Of a stretch of DNA of 33,009 bases, positions 15,020 to 22,086 are shown piece after piece. The position numbers and the translations under genes are program-made. The notes under the pieces were generated by a model that was given only the letters and a program-made list of their open reading frames with translations, did not search any database and had not been told where the DNA came from. Position 1 is the stretch's first letter. Each line of letters starts with the position of its first letter. The stretch is from an uncultured beta proteobacterium. Lineage in GTDB: Bacteria > Pseudomonadota > Gammaproteobacteria > Burkholderiales > Burkholderiaceae. The DNA lies in contig CAIPQU010000048.1 in assembly GCA_903867305.1 (NCBI GenBank), positions 1 through 33,009 on the forward strand. The letters run 5' to 3'.

Positions 15020-15556
15020 TTAAATGGTACTAATTTCAAAAGCAATCGGATTACGCATGGAGTTGGCGACTGGTGAAAAATAATTAGCATGTTTAACAAT
15101 GTCGTCTAATTCTGCTTTAGTAGCATCTCCAGCGATATCCACTTTGACACGAATTGCCTGAAACCCCATCTGATCTGGTTGACGCTCTGCTCCGTTGGCT
15201 CCCCATGCTGCTGAGTTACCTATATCTCCTTCAAGAAAAATTTCTAATTTGGAGAGTTTGACTTCACGTAAAGTTGCAACCGCAGTAATTCCAACACCAA
15301 GGCATCCGCCGAGTGCAGAAAGAATAATCTCGCCAGGGGCAGGAGCAGAGTTTTCTCCAAATAAATGAGGTGGTTCATCCACCACAACTGGGTTATGAAA
15401 CCCAACAAAACTCCAAGAACGAAATACACCTTGCATCACCGTCTTGACCTTATTCGTACCACGACGGTCTGGGTTTTCGCGACCACTTTGAGCAAACTTC
15501 AATAAGCCCTCTCGATCAATGGGCCTTAAATACGTAGTTTCTGTAACAGTGGACAT
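15020..15556 (-). CDS. OsmC-family protein lacking the second cysteine
   Basis: The 178-residue OsmC/Ohr-fold protein has the family's first cysteine (Cys85 in SALGGCLG). The second, normally in a CPV motif, is replaced: residues 157-165 read ANYFSPVAN, with Ser161 at the cysteine position. Classical OsmC/Ohr peroxide reduction needs both cysteines, so this protein is probably not an organic-hydroperoxide reductase and may instead handle a persulfide or bind a ligand. The start at ATG 15556 has GAGAG upstream. It lies 30 bp after the NrtA-like gene and 21 bp before the flavoprotein gene, in the same operon as the rubredoxin fusion and rhodanese. Confidence 0.85.
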   Translation of the reverse strand: MSTVTETTYLRPIDREGLLKFAQSGRENPDRRGTNKVKTVMQGVFRSWSFVGFHNPVVVDEPPHLFGENSAPAPGEIILSALGGCLGVGITAVATLREVKLSKLEIFLEGDIGNSAAWGANGAERQPDQMGFQAIRVKVDIAGDATKAELDDIVKHANYFSPVANSMRNPIAFEISTI

Positions 15557-15586
15557 AATCTCTCTTTATAAATTAACTTGAATCAA

Positions 15587-16954
15587 TTAGGCATTACCAA
15601 AGGATTTCAAATAAGCCGAAGGTTGCATAGGGTCAAACTCTTTACCCATGATCTTGACCTTTTGATATCCTGTTTTAGCCTGAGCTGGAATGACAATCCC
15701 AGTTTCATCCATATATTTTTTGGCATCAGTCATTAAAAAAACCTTTTCAGAGATATCTTTGTAATTCACATCGCCTTTGATATATCCCCAACGCTGCATT
15801 TGCGTCAGCATCCAAGTCGCCATGGAGTACCAAGGTATTGGATTAAAGTCAACGCGGTCTGGAACATTTTGCACATTCCCTAATCCATCCGCAAACTTAC
15901 CAGTCAACACTTGCATCAGAACAGCTTCAGGTTGATTAACGTAGTTTTGTGGAGAGATCACTTTGGCAATTAAAGGTCGATTAACAGGATCTCGAGCCAT
16001 CGTGGATGCATTCAAAACAGCTCGATAGAGTGCAGCGAAGGTGTTTGGATTTTGTTTAATAAAATCTTCTGAAGTACCAAAAGCACAACAAGGATGACCA
16101 TTCCATATATCTTTGGAAAGAATGTGTATAAATCCAACTTCATCAAATACGGCACGTTGATTAAATGGATCAGGCCCTAAAAAACCATCAATATTTCCAG
16201 CTCTTAAGTTAGCCACCATTTCAGCAGGTGGCGTAACTCTTAACTGAACATCCTTATCAGGGTTCAAACCATTTTGAGCTAGGTAATAACGCAGCAAAAA
16301 ATTATGCATCGAGTATTCAAATGGAATAGCGAATTTGAACCCTTTCCATTTGCTTGGATCGCGATTATCTTTATGCTTATTTGCTAAAGTGATAGCTTGC
16401 CCATTGACGTTTTGAATCGTTGCTACTCGCATCGGGGATGAGTTTGAACCAAGCCCCATCGAAATCGAAATTGGCATCGGTGATAGAAAATGCGAAGCAT
16501 CTAATTCTTTATTGAGCATTTTGTCCCGAATCAAAGCCCAACCAGCAGTCTTCATCAATGAAACAGTAAGACCTTGTTTTCTATAAAATCCAAGAGGTTC
16601 AGCCATGATTAAAGGTGTGGCGCAAGTAATTGGAATAAATCCGATATTTAAATCTTTCTTTTCTAGGGGGGCTTTATCCTGAGCCATTGCTTGTAAGGCA
16701 CCAATTGGCAATACTGAACTTAAAGCACTCAGCGCACTTCCAGAACCAACCGCTTTTATAAATGCGCGCCGCTTTAATTCAGTAGGAAAAAGAGCTTTTA
16801 CTAAACTAGCCTCAATAAAATTAGCGCTAATTGACTCAGCATCTTCAGAGGATGCATTAGCCATATCATGCTCTTGTGGGCTTGCATGTTTGCCACAACT
16901 GCAAGCAGATGCAAACAAAGGTTGATTGGGGTCAAAAGGCTTTAGAAGACTCAT
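15587..16954 (-). CDS. NrtA/CmpA-like ABC substrate-binding protein with Tat signal and Cys/His leader
   Basis: The 455-residue periplasmic binding protein resembles nitrate/bicarbonate/sulfonate-type receptors (NrtA, CmpA, SsuA), with GHPCCAFGTSEDFIKQNP near the middle as a family mark. A twin-arginine signal (KRRAFIKAVGSGSALSAL, RR at 62-63) is preceded by a 60-residue extension containing CSCGKH (Cys18, Cys20, His23) and a further His at 29. A Tat signal suggests export in folded form, perhaps with a cofactor. No permease or ATPase gene is in the window. It heads the operon OsmC, flavoprotein, rubredoxin-reductase, rhodanese, so it probably delivers or senses the substrate of those enzymes. 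The ligand is unknown; a sulfonate, nitrate or a small organic acid are all possible. Confidence 0.82.
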   Translation of the reverse strand: MSLLKPFDPNQPLFASACSCGKHASPQEHDMANASSEDAESISANFIEASLVKALFPTELKRRAFIKAVGSGSALSALSSVLPIGALQAMAQDKAPLEKKDLNIGFIPITCATPLIMAEPLGFYRKQGLTVSLMKTAGWALIRDKMLNKELDASHFLSPMPISISMGLGSNSSPMRVATIQNVNGQAITLANKHKDNRDPSKWKGFKFAIPFEYSMHNFLLRYYLAQNGLNPDKDVQLRVTPPAEMVANLRAGNIDGFLGPDPFNQRAVFDEVGFIHILSKDIWNGHPCCAFGTSEDFIKQNPNTFAALYRAVLNASTMARDPVNRPLIAKVISPQNYVNQPEAVLMQVLTGKFADGLGNVQNVPDRVDFNPIPWYSMATWMLTQMQRWGYIKGDVNYKDISEKVFLMTDAKKYMDETGIVIPAQAKTGYQKVKIMGKEFDPMQPSAYLKSFGNA

Positions 16955-17299
16955 AACATTTACTCGCTTTAAAAAGGGTTAACTAATGACAGTTCAGCTA
17001 TCAATGAATTTTTCATTACCGACGAAATAAAAATCAAATCTGTAACGTTTACATGCGTTACGTCAAAATTGATTATGTTGAATCACAACGTAAAGTACGG
17101 ACACATATGCACCAAATTTATTATTTTGCGTATTTTTTTAAGGAAAATGCTCTAAATTAGTGCAAATTGACCAAGTATGCGTTTATCAGCGCATCAGAGA
17201 CTATAAGTTAGCAAGCATATCCAAGCTAGCGTATCAAGGAAATCTCATTGAGCCCTTGATGTTTAAAGAGCATCAACAGAATCATCGATCGTACTTGGC
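16955..17299. promoter_or_regulatory. Gene-free upstream region of the NrtA-like operon
   Basis: This 345-bp interval has no credible gene. It holds an inverted repeat GTAACG (17042-17047)/CGTTAC (17056-17061) about 90 bp upstream of the NrtA-like start, with TTGACG beside it on the minus strand as a possible -35. It also carries an NtrC-like site (17148-17164), a TGCACCA half-site (17108-17114) and a short TTGATG/CATCAA hairpin (17256-17276) just past the synthetase stop that lacks a T-tract. Confidence 0.45.
17148..17164 (-). promoter_or_regulatory. Imperfect NtrC-like site
   Basis: Read on the minus strand, TGCACTAATTTAGAGCA matches GCACY-N5-RGTGC at 9 of 10 fixed positions, the best of the four sites in the window. 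It lies about 200 bp upstream of the NrtA-like gene, a normal distance for an NtrC enhancer. No -24/-12 sigma-54 promoter was found between them, which weakens the case. Confidence 0.35.
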
Positions 17300-19417
17300 C
17301 TAACTCACCTTTAAAGGATTCGCTGTAGTAAAAATCACTACGCCATCCGCCGCTTTAACGCCCTGACCTTTATCAAAAACAAAGATAGGATTAATTTCAC
17401 ATTCGAGCAGATGGGTTTCATATCGCATGACCATCTCAGAAAAACGAATAATGGCGTCAATCAGTGCGTCAACATCGGCCAAAGGTTTTCCGCGATATCC
17501 GTTGAGAAGTGGCCAACACTTTAATTCTTGGAGCATGGCAAGAATATCTTCTTTACCGAGTGAGCTATCTGAATGCAATAGTCGAATGGCATGATCATTG
17601 ATGAGCTCTGCCGTAATGCCTCCAAGACCTACTAGTAATGCTGTTCCAAGGGGATCTTTATGCATCCCAACCATGAGCTCGAGACCACCAGTTAGCATCT
17701 CTTGTATAGAAAACTCTTGCACGTCGATCAATGATGCTACTTTGACTCGCTCGCGAATCTCTTGCATCTTTGCCGGTATTTCTTTTGCAAGAACATTGAG
17801 CATGACTCCATCAACCTCGGTTTTATGTAAGATCTCTTTAGATAAAATTTTGACAACATATTTTTGTTCTTCATCAAGCAAATCATCTGCAGAAAATTGG
17901 CTAATCTTGATTCGACGCTCTTGCACTGTCGGAATTCCACAGGCGTGAAACAATTGTTTCGCCTGAAATTCATCTAAAGTCCCAGAAAGTGCAAAGGGTG
18001 GATTGACTGGCAGCTTTGAACTTCTTGGGGATACATGTAAACTCTGTATAGGTGTATTCGTCTGTAACATACTCTTGAGTGCAATACCGCAACTCTCTGG
18101 CTGAGTAAAGCTAGGTACACCTAAGGCCGTTAGAATTTCGACTGCTTTGGGTGCATGGGGACTTGCATAGGCCAAAATGGGTTGTGGGCTGGTGTGCAAA
18201 AAATCCTGGACTGCTTCCCCCATCAATTCGGGTTTAACCAAACTAGACCCCCCCAATATCAAGACTAAGGCATCATAAAAATCACTATTCAAAATCGCTG
18301 CAATGGCGCCTTTTAAAATTTTCGGTTGAATACCAGCTAAGGTCACATCAATCGGATTACGATCAAGAACCGCTTGATCCCCAAGACCCAATTGGCGTAA
18401 TTCATGAGTAATTTGTTCATTAGGAGCAGCAACATCAAATCCATGTTCTCCCAAACTATCTGCAACTAACGTTCCAGCACCTCCAGTGGAAGTCAAAACA
18501 GCAACGCGCTTTCCTAATAATTTTTTACCTAAACTGAGTGCTACAGGAATATCAATAAAATCAGCAAATTGATTAGCGCGAATGATCCCAAGTTCTTTAA
18601 AGAACACATCATAGATTCGGTCTTCACCAGCCATAGCGCCAGTATGTGATACCGCAGCTTGCATCCCTGCAGCAGATTTACCTACTTTATAAACAATTAA
18701 AGGCTTACCAACACTTCTAGCTCGCAGGGCTGCAGCGCGAAATTGTTCTGGATGACGAATACTTTCGACATACATCATGATCATCTGAGTACTCTCATCA
18801 TCTACTAAGTATTCAATAAAATCAGCAAGACTTAAATCAACTTCATTACTCGTCGAGATTAATTTGGCAAGTCCTAAACCTCTTGCAGCCGCACGTGAAA
18901 GGATGGACCCTAAAATACCACCACTTTGTGAAATAACACTGACATGACCAATGGGCAAATTGTCTAAGACGAGCGCACCACTAGGGGATAACGGAATACC
19001 ATCAGTTAAATTGACTAAGCCAATCGTATTCGGACCTAAGATTCTCATGGATCCTGCCGCTTGCATCAGCTCATTTTGCTTGCTTAGACCTTCTTCTCCA
19101 GTTTCAGCAAAACCACTGGTGAGAACAATTGCGACTTTAGTACCAATACGTGAAAGTTCCTTCACGGCATCAATAACATCTTTTGTACCGAGCAAAATCA
19201 TAGCGACATCAGGTACCTCAGGAAGATCGCTAATACTAGGATAACTCTTCAGTCCTGCAATGAAACTGGCTCTAGGATTAACAGGATAAATAGCGCCTTG
19301 ATAATGACTTTTTTGTAAATAAAAAATAGGCTTACCAGCGACTTTATCGGGATCGGTAGAGGCACCAATCACCGCAATACTGCGGGGTACCATCAGGGAT
19401 TGCATTACTTCATTCAT
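17300..19417 (-). CDS. ADP-forming acyl-CoA synthetase (acetate-CoA ligase family)
   Basis: The 705-residue protein combines, in order, a CoA-binding Rossmann domain (about 5-130, IAVIGASTDPDKVAGK), a succinyl-CoA-synthetase-like region with the phospho-histidine His258 in AAVSHTGAMAGEDR, and a C-terminal ATP-grasp domain (about 480-700, ending near LECEINPIFVF). Such single-chain enzymes interconvert acid + CoA + ATP with acyl-CoA + ADP + phosphate; relatives also act on CoA thioesters such as feruloyl- or pimeloyl-CoA. Length and domain order are normal. It starts 8 bp after the enoyl-CoA hydratase gene, with no strong ribosome site, so translation may be coupled. In this operon it would activate an imported carboxylic acid for CoA-linked breakdown. 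Confidence 0.88.
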   Translation of the reverse strand: MNEVMQSLMVPRSIAVIGASTDPDKVAGKPIFYLQKSHYQGAIYPVNPRASFIAGLKSYPSISDLPEVPDVAMILLGTKDVIDAVKELSRIGTKVAIVLTSGFAETGEEGLSKQNELMQAAGSMRILGPNTIGLVNLTDGIPLSPSGALVLDNLPIGHVSVISQSGGILGSILSRAAARGLGLAKLISTSNEVDLSLADFIEYLVDDESTQMIMMYVESIRHPEQFRAAALRARSVGKPLIVYKVGKSAAGMQAAVSHTGAMAGEDRIYDVFFKELGIIRANQFADFIDIPVALSLGKKLLGKRVAVLTSTGGAGTLVADSLGEHGFDVAAPNEQITHELRQLGLGDQAVLDRNPIDVTLAGIQPKILKGAIAAILNSDFYDALVLILGGSSLVKPELMGEAVQDFLHTSPQPILAYASPHAPKAVEILTALGVPSFTQPESCGIALKSMLQTNTPIQSLHVSPRSSKLPVNPPFALSGTLDEFQAKQLFHACGIPTVQERRIKISQFSADDLLDEEQKYVVKILSKEILHKTEVDGVMLNVLAKEIPAKMQEIRERVKVASLIDVQEFSIQEMLTGGLELMVGMHKDPLGTALLVGLGGITAELINDHAIRLLHSDSSLGKEDILAMLQELKCWPLLNGYRGKPLADVDALIDAIIRFSEMVMRYETHLLECEINPIFVFDKGQGVKAADGVVIFTTANPLKVS

Positions 19418-19425
19418 TAGTAATC

Positions 19426-20220
19426 TTATTTTTTTTCTTCAGCAGCTTTATTTAAAAATGCTTTAACAGCATCACGGTGCTCTTCACTGGTATAACAAAT
19501 ACCTTGCGCCTGACTACCGCTCGCAAAAATTCTTTCGGCCGAAGTCTCAAAGGTTTGATTAAGAATAGTTTTCGCTAAAGCTAAAGCAGTAGCCGATCCT
19601 TGACTAAGCTCTTTCGCCCAAGTAACCGCATCCTTAACAAGCGTATCCAGACTAGTAACTTTATCAACTACTCCAAGTTTGACAGCTTCATCGAGCTCAA
19701 CTTTACGTCCTGTAAAGATTAACTCTTTAGCTTTCACGAGTCCAACACGGCGTGGTAAGAAATACATACCCCCACCATCAGGAATAATGCCCCTTAGAAT
19801 ATAGGACCAGGTAAAGTTAGCTTCCTTACAACCCAAAATAAAATCACAAGCTAGGGCTGTATCAGCGCCAAGACCAGAAGCTGGACCATTAACCGCAGCT
19901 ATTGTAGGTTTGGGTAATTGATAGAGTAATGAAATGGCATGATGAACTCTCAGTTGACGATGCCACCCATTAAAAGCAACTTCGCCCGACGGTGCATTGA
20001 GGCGTTTTTCCATACCAGCAATATCACCGCCAGCACAAAAGCCCTTTCCATTACCTGTCAGGACTAGGGCACGAATAGATTTATCGGCGGCAGTGATTTC
20101 TAATGCTTCAATAAATTCAGTGCGCATCTCATCACTCATCGCATTGCGTTTATCAGGGCGATTGAGGGCTAGAGTCGCAATTCCTTCTTCTACAGTAAAT
20201 TCTATGAATGAAAATGTCAT
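19426..20220 (-). CDS. Enoyl-CoA hydratase/isomerase family protein
   Basis: The 264-residue crotonase-fold enzyme (ATG 20220 with GGAG 6 bases upstream; a TTG at 20232 is less likely) shows the oxyanion-hole segments GNGKGFCAGGDIAGM (about 56-70) and VNGPASGLGADTALACDFI. The first hydratase glutamate is replaced by Asp (GLGAD), and the second, usually in the QPE motif, is replaced by Tyr in the line FTWSYILRGIIPDGGG. The PDGGG with a catalytic Asp is more like PaaG-type isomerases, so isomerisation or hydrolysis should be considered beside hydration. It is sandwiched between the Bug binding protein gene and the acyl-CoA synthetase (gap 8 bp), in line with degradation of an acid taken up by the Bug-linked transporter. 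Confidence 0.85.
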   Translation of the reverse strand: MTFSFIEFTVEEGIATLALNRPDKRNAMSDEMRTEFIEALEITAADKSIRALVLTGNGKGFCAGGDIAGMEKRLNAPSGEVAFNGWHRQLRVHHAISLLYQLPKPTIAAVNGPASGLGADTALACDFILGCKEANFTWSYILRGIIPDGGGMYFLPRRVGLVKAKELIFTGRKVELDEAVKLGVVDKVTSLDTLVKDAVTWAKELSQGSATALALAKTILNQTFETSAERIFASGSQAQGICYTSEEHRDAVKAFLNKAAEEKK

Positions 20221-20236
20221 TCTTTTCTCCAACTAG

Positions 20237-21223
20237 TTAATCAGATTTGATATTGGCTTTTTTAATCACTTCTTTCCAACGAAGCTCTTCAACTTTGACA
20301 AATTTACCAAAGTCCTCCGGCGTTCCTGTAGAAATCACTAAGCCTTCACTTTCTACACGATCTTTAAAAATCTTCGATTGTGCCGCTTTTTTTATACTGC
20401 CATTGAGTGTAGCAATAATCGATGAGGGAGTTCCTCCAGGAGCAAAAAAACCATACCAACTTCCAGATACATATCCTGGCAGACCACTCTCAGCAATTGT
20501 GGGCACTTTAGCTAAAACAGGGGAAGTAGATCGAACACTCGTCGTCACTGCCAATGCTCTAAGTTTTCCAGACTCGATTAGGCTGCCTACTGCAGATGCT
20601 GTAGCAAACATCATATCTACTTGCCCCCCCATCACATCAGTTAATGCAGGCCCCGCCCCTTTATAGGGAATATGAATTAAATTGGCTCCAATCATGATAC
20701 TAAACAACTCTGCCGCCAAATGAGCTGAAGTACCACTACCTTGAGAGGCATAAGATAAAGTGCCAGGTTTGGCTTGCGCTGCAGTGAGTAAATCTTTAAC
20801 GCTTTTAAATGGGCTATTCAAGGGAACAACCAAAACATTCGGAGATATGCCGACCAGGATGACCGGTGAAAAATCTTTATCTTGCGAATAGGGTAGTTTT
20901 TCTTTGAGGCTGGGGTTGACCGCATGGGCAAATGTAGCAACGACTAAAGTATATCCATCAGGCGCACTTTTAGCTAAGGTATCCGTGCCAATAATCGTGC
21001 TGCCGCCAGGCTTATTATCTACGATGATCGGCTGATGTAAATCTTCAGCCATAACAACACCCAAAGTGCGAGCAACTAAATCAGTACCCCCACCCGGGGA
21101 AAATGGCACAATGATTTTGATCGGTTTATCAGGATATGTGGCTAAGGCATTAAAACTCAAGAAGCTCTGTAAAAATAAAACTCCAAGAAATAATAATTTT
21201 TTGCATCGGTGCAAACTTCTCAA
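20237..21223 (-). CDS. Bug-family (TctC) periplasmic solute receptor
   Basis: The 328-residue protein has a signal peptide (cleavage near residue 28, FNALA) and then YPDKPIKIIVPFSPGGGTDLVAR, the standard N-terminus of mature TctC/Bug receptors of tripartite tricarboxylate transporters. Later family segments are LHIPYKGAGPALTDVMGGQVDMMF-like (split here as LIHIPYKGAGPALTDV) and LPGYVSGSWYGFFAPGGTP. The start is TTG 21223, supported by GGGAGA 5 bases upstream and the lack of a nearby ATG. No TctA or TctB genes are present; orphan Bug proteins are abundant in Burkholderiales and bind acids, amides or amino acids. It is the first gene of an operon with a crotonase and an acyl-CoA synthetase, so a carboxylic acid ligand is likely. 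Confidence 0.9.
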   Translation of the reverse strand: MRSLHRCKKLLFLGVLFLQSFLSFNALATYPDKPIKIIVPFSPGGGTDLVARTLGVVMAEDLHQPIIVDNKPGGSTIIGTDTLAKSAPDGYTLVVATFAHAVNPSLKEKLPYSQDKDFSPVILVGISPNVLVVPLNSPFKSVKDLLTAAQAKPGTLSYASQGSGTSAHLAAELFSIMIGANLIHIPYKGAGPALTDVMGGQVDMMFATASAVGSLIESGKLRALAVTTSVRSTSPVLAKVPTIAESGLPGYVSGSWYGFFAPGGTPSSIIATLNGSIKKAAQSKIFKDRVESEGLVISTGTPEDFGKFVKVEELRWKEVIKKANIKSD

Positions 21224-21593
21224 TGGATCTCCCTAGTAGTCTAACTTGATCTCTTCAATCCGTACTTTAACAGAACCCAACTCTTAAAAAGAAGTCGTTC
21301 TTTGCTTTGTTCACCCCTAGTAAATGAATAAGTAATATATATTTTTAATTTAGTCTGAAAGAATGTCTGATCCATTGATTAAAACTATTTGTCTTTTTTT
21401 AAATATTTTTAGTTGACAACCTCATTCTCACCATTCCAAATGGCACTGTAATATCTTGCAAGGTGCTGTTTATCGAGTTCATTATTATGAAAGAACCTTA
21501 TTAGAGGTTTCCCTAGTATTTCAGCAATTTTTCTATAATTTCCAATATCGTAGCTAAGTAAATTTATCAATTTTGTTCTTTTTAGGGGGATGG
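21224..21593. promoter_or_regulatory. Divergent promoter region between Bug receptor and molybdenum hydroxylase
   Basis: This 370-bp AT-rich interval holds no gene. TTGACA occurs at 21413-21418 on the plus strand, but no good -10 lies at the right distance. A convergent pair of NtrC-like half-sites, GCACT (21443-21447) and GGTGC (21462-21466), is separated by 14 bases instead of 5. No regulator gene adjoins it. Confidence 0.35.
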
Positions 21594-22055
21594 ATGGCAG
21601 AGATTACCTTGCAAGTCAACGGTAAAAATTTATCGTTTAAGGCGGATGATGATATCCCATTGCTCTACGCATTACGGGATGAGTTAAATTTTCATGGTCC
21701 GAAATTTGGATGTGGCTTGGGCCAATGTGGAGCTTGTACGGTCATTGTGAACGGTCAAGCAACTCGGTCATGTGTAACCCCAGCAACCGCTGTAGTTGGG
21801 CAAAAGGTAACGACTCTCGAGGGTCTTGGTAGCTCTGCTCAACCAGGCAAGTTACAGCAGGCATTTATTGATGAGCAAGCAGTGCAATGTGGTTACTGTA
21901 TCAATGGCATGATCATGACAGCGACCGCTTTTCTAGCAAAAAATAAAAAACCAACTGATGCGCAAATTGCTGAAGCTTTGTCAGGCAACCTTTGCCGTTG
22001 TGGTACACATCAACGAATTGTGGCTGCAGTTAGACGCTACTTAAATGCTGCTTAA
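21594..22055 (+). CDS. Small [2Fe-2S] subunit of a molybdenum hydroxylase (IorA-like)
   Basis: The 153-residue protein carries both iron-sulfur clusters of the xanthine oxidase family: a plant-type site with Cys40, Cys45, Cys48 and Cys60 (CGLGQCGACTV), and the C-terminal site with Cys99, Cys102, Cys134 and Cys136 (CGYC, LCRC). ATG 21594 with AGGGGG upstream is preferred to a TTG at 21573. It is encoded 31 bp before the large subunit. Proteins of this size pair with IorB-type subunits, as in isoquinoline 1-oxidoreductase and nicotinate dehydrogenase, and pass electrons onward, usually to cytochrome c. No FAD subunit or cytochrome gene is present here. Confidence 0.93.
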   Translation: MAEITLQVNGKNLSFKADDDIPLLYALRDELNFHGPKFGCGLGQCGACTVIVNGQATRSCVTPATAVVGQKVTTLEGLGSSAQPGKLQQAFIDEQAVQCGYCINGMIMTATAFLAKNKKPTDAQIAEALSGNLCRCGTHQRIVAAVRRYLNAA

Positions 22056-22086
22056 CCTCATCAAATTATTGGATTAAGGAATCATC

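Noticed and set aside
17256..17276. TTGATG/CATCAA hairpin downstream of the acyl-CoA synthetase as terminator
   Set aside because: Only 6 bp of stem and no T-tract on the minus strand.
17598..17948. Plus-strand open frame of 116 codons inside the acyl-CoA synthetase
   Set aside because: It is antisense to a well-supported gene and has no recognisable domain or ribosome site.
21413..21454. TTGACA with TAATAT as a sigma-70 promoter for the Mo hydroxylase
   Set aside because: The spacing between the two hexamers is about 30 bp, far from 17.
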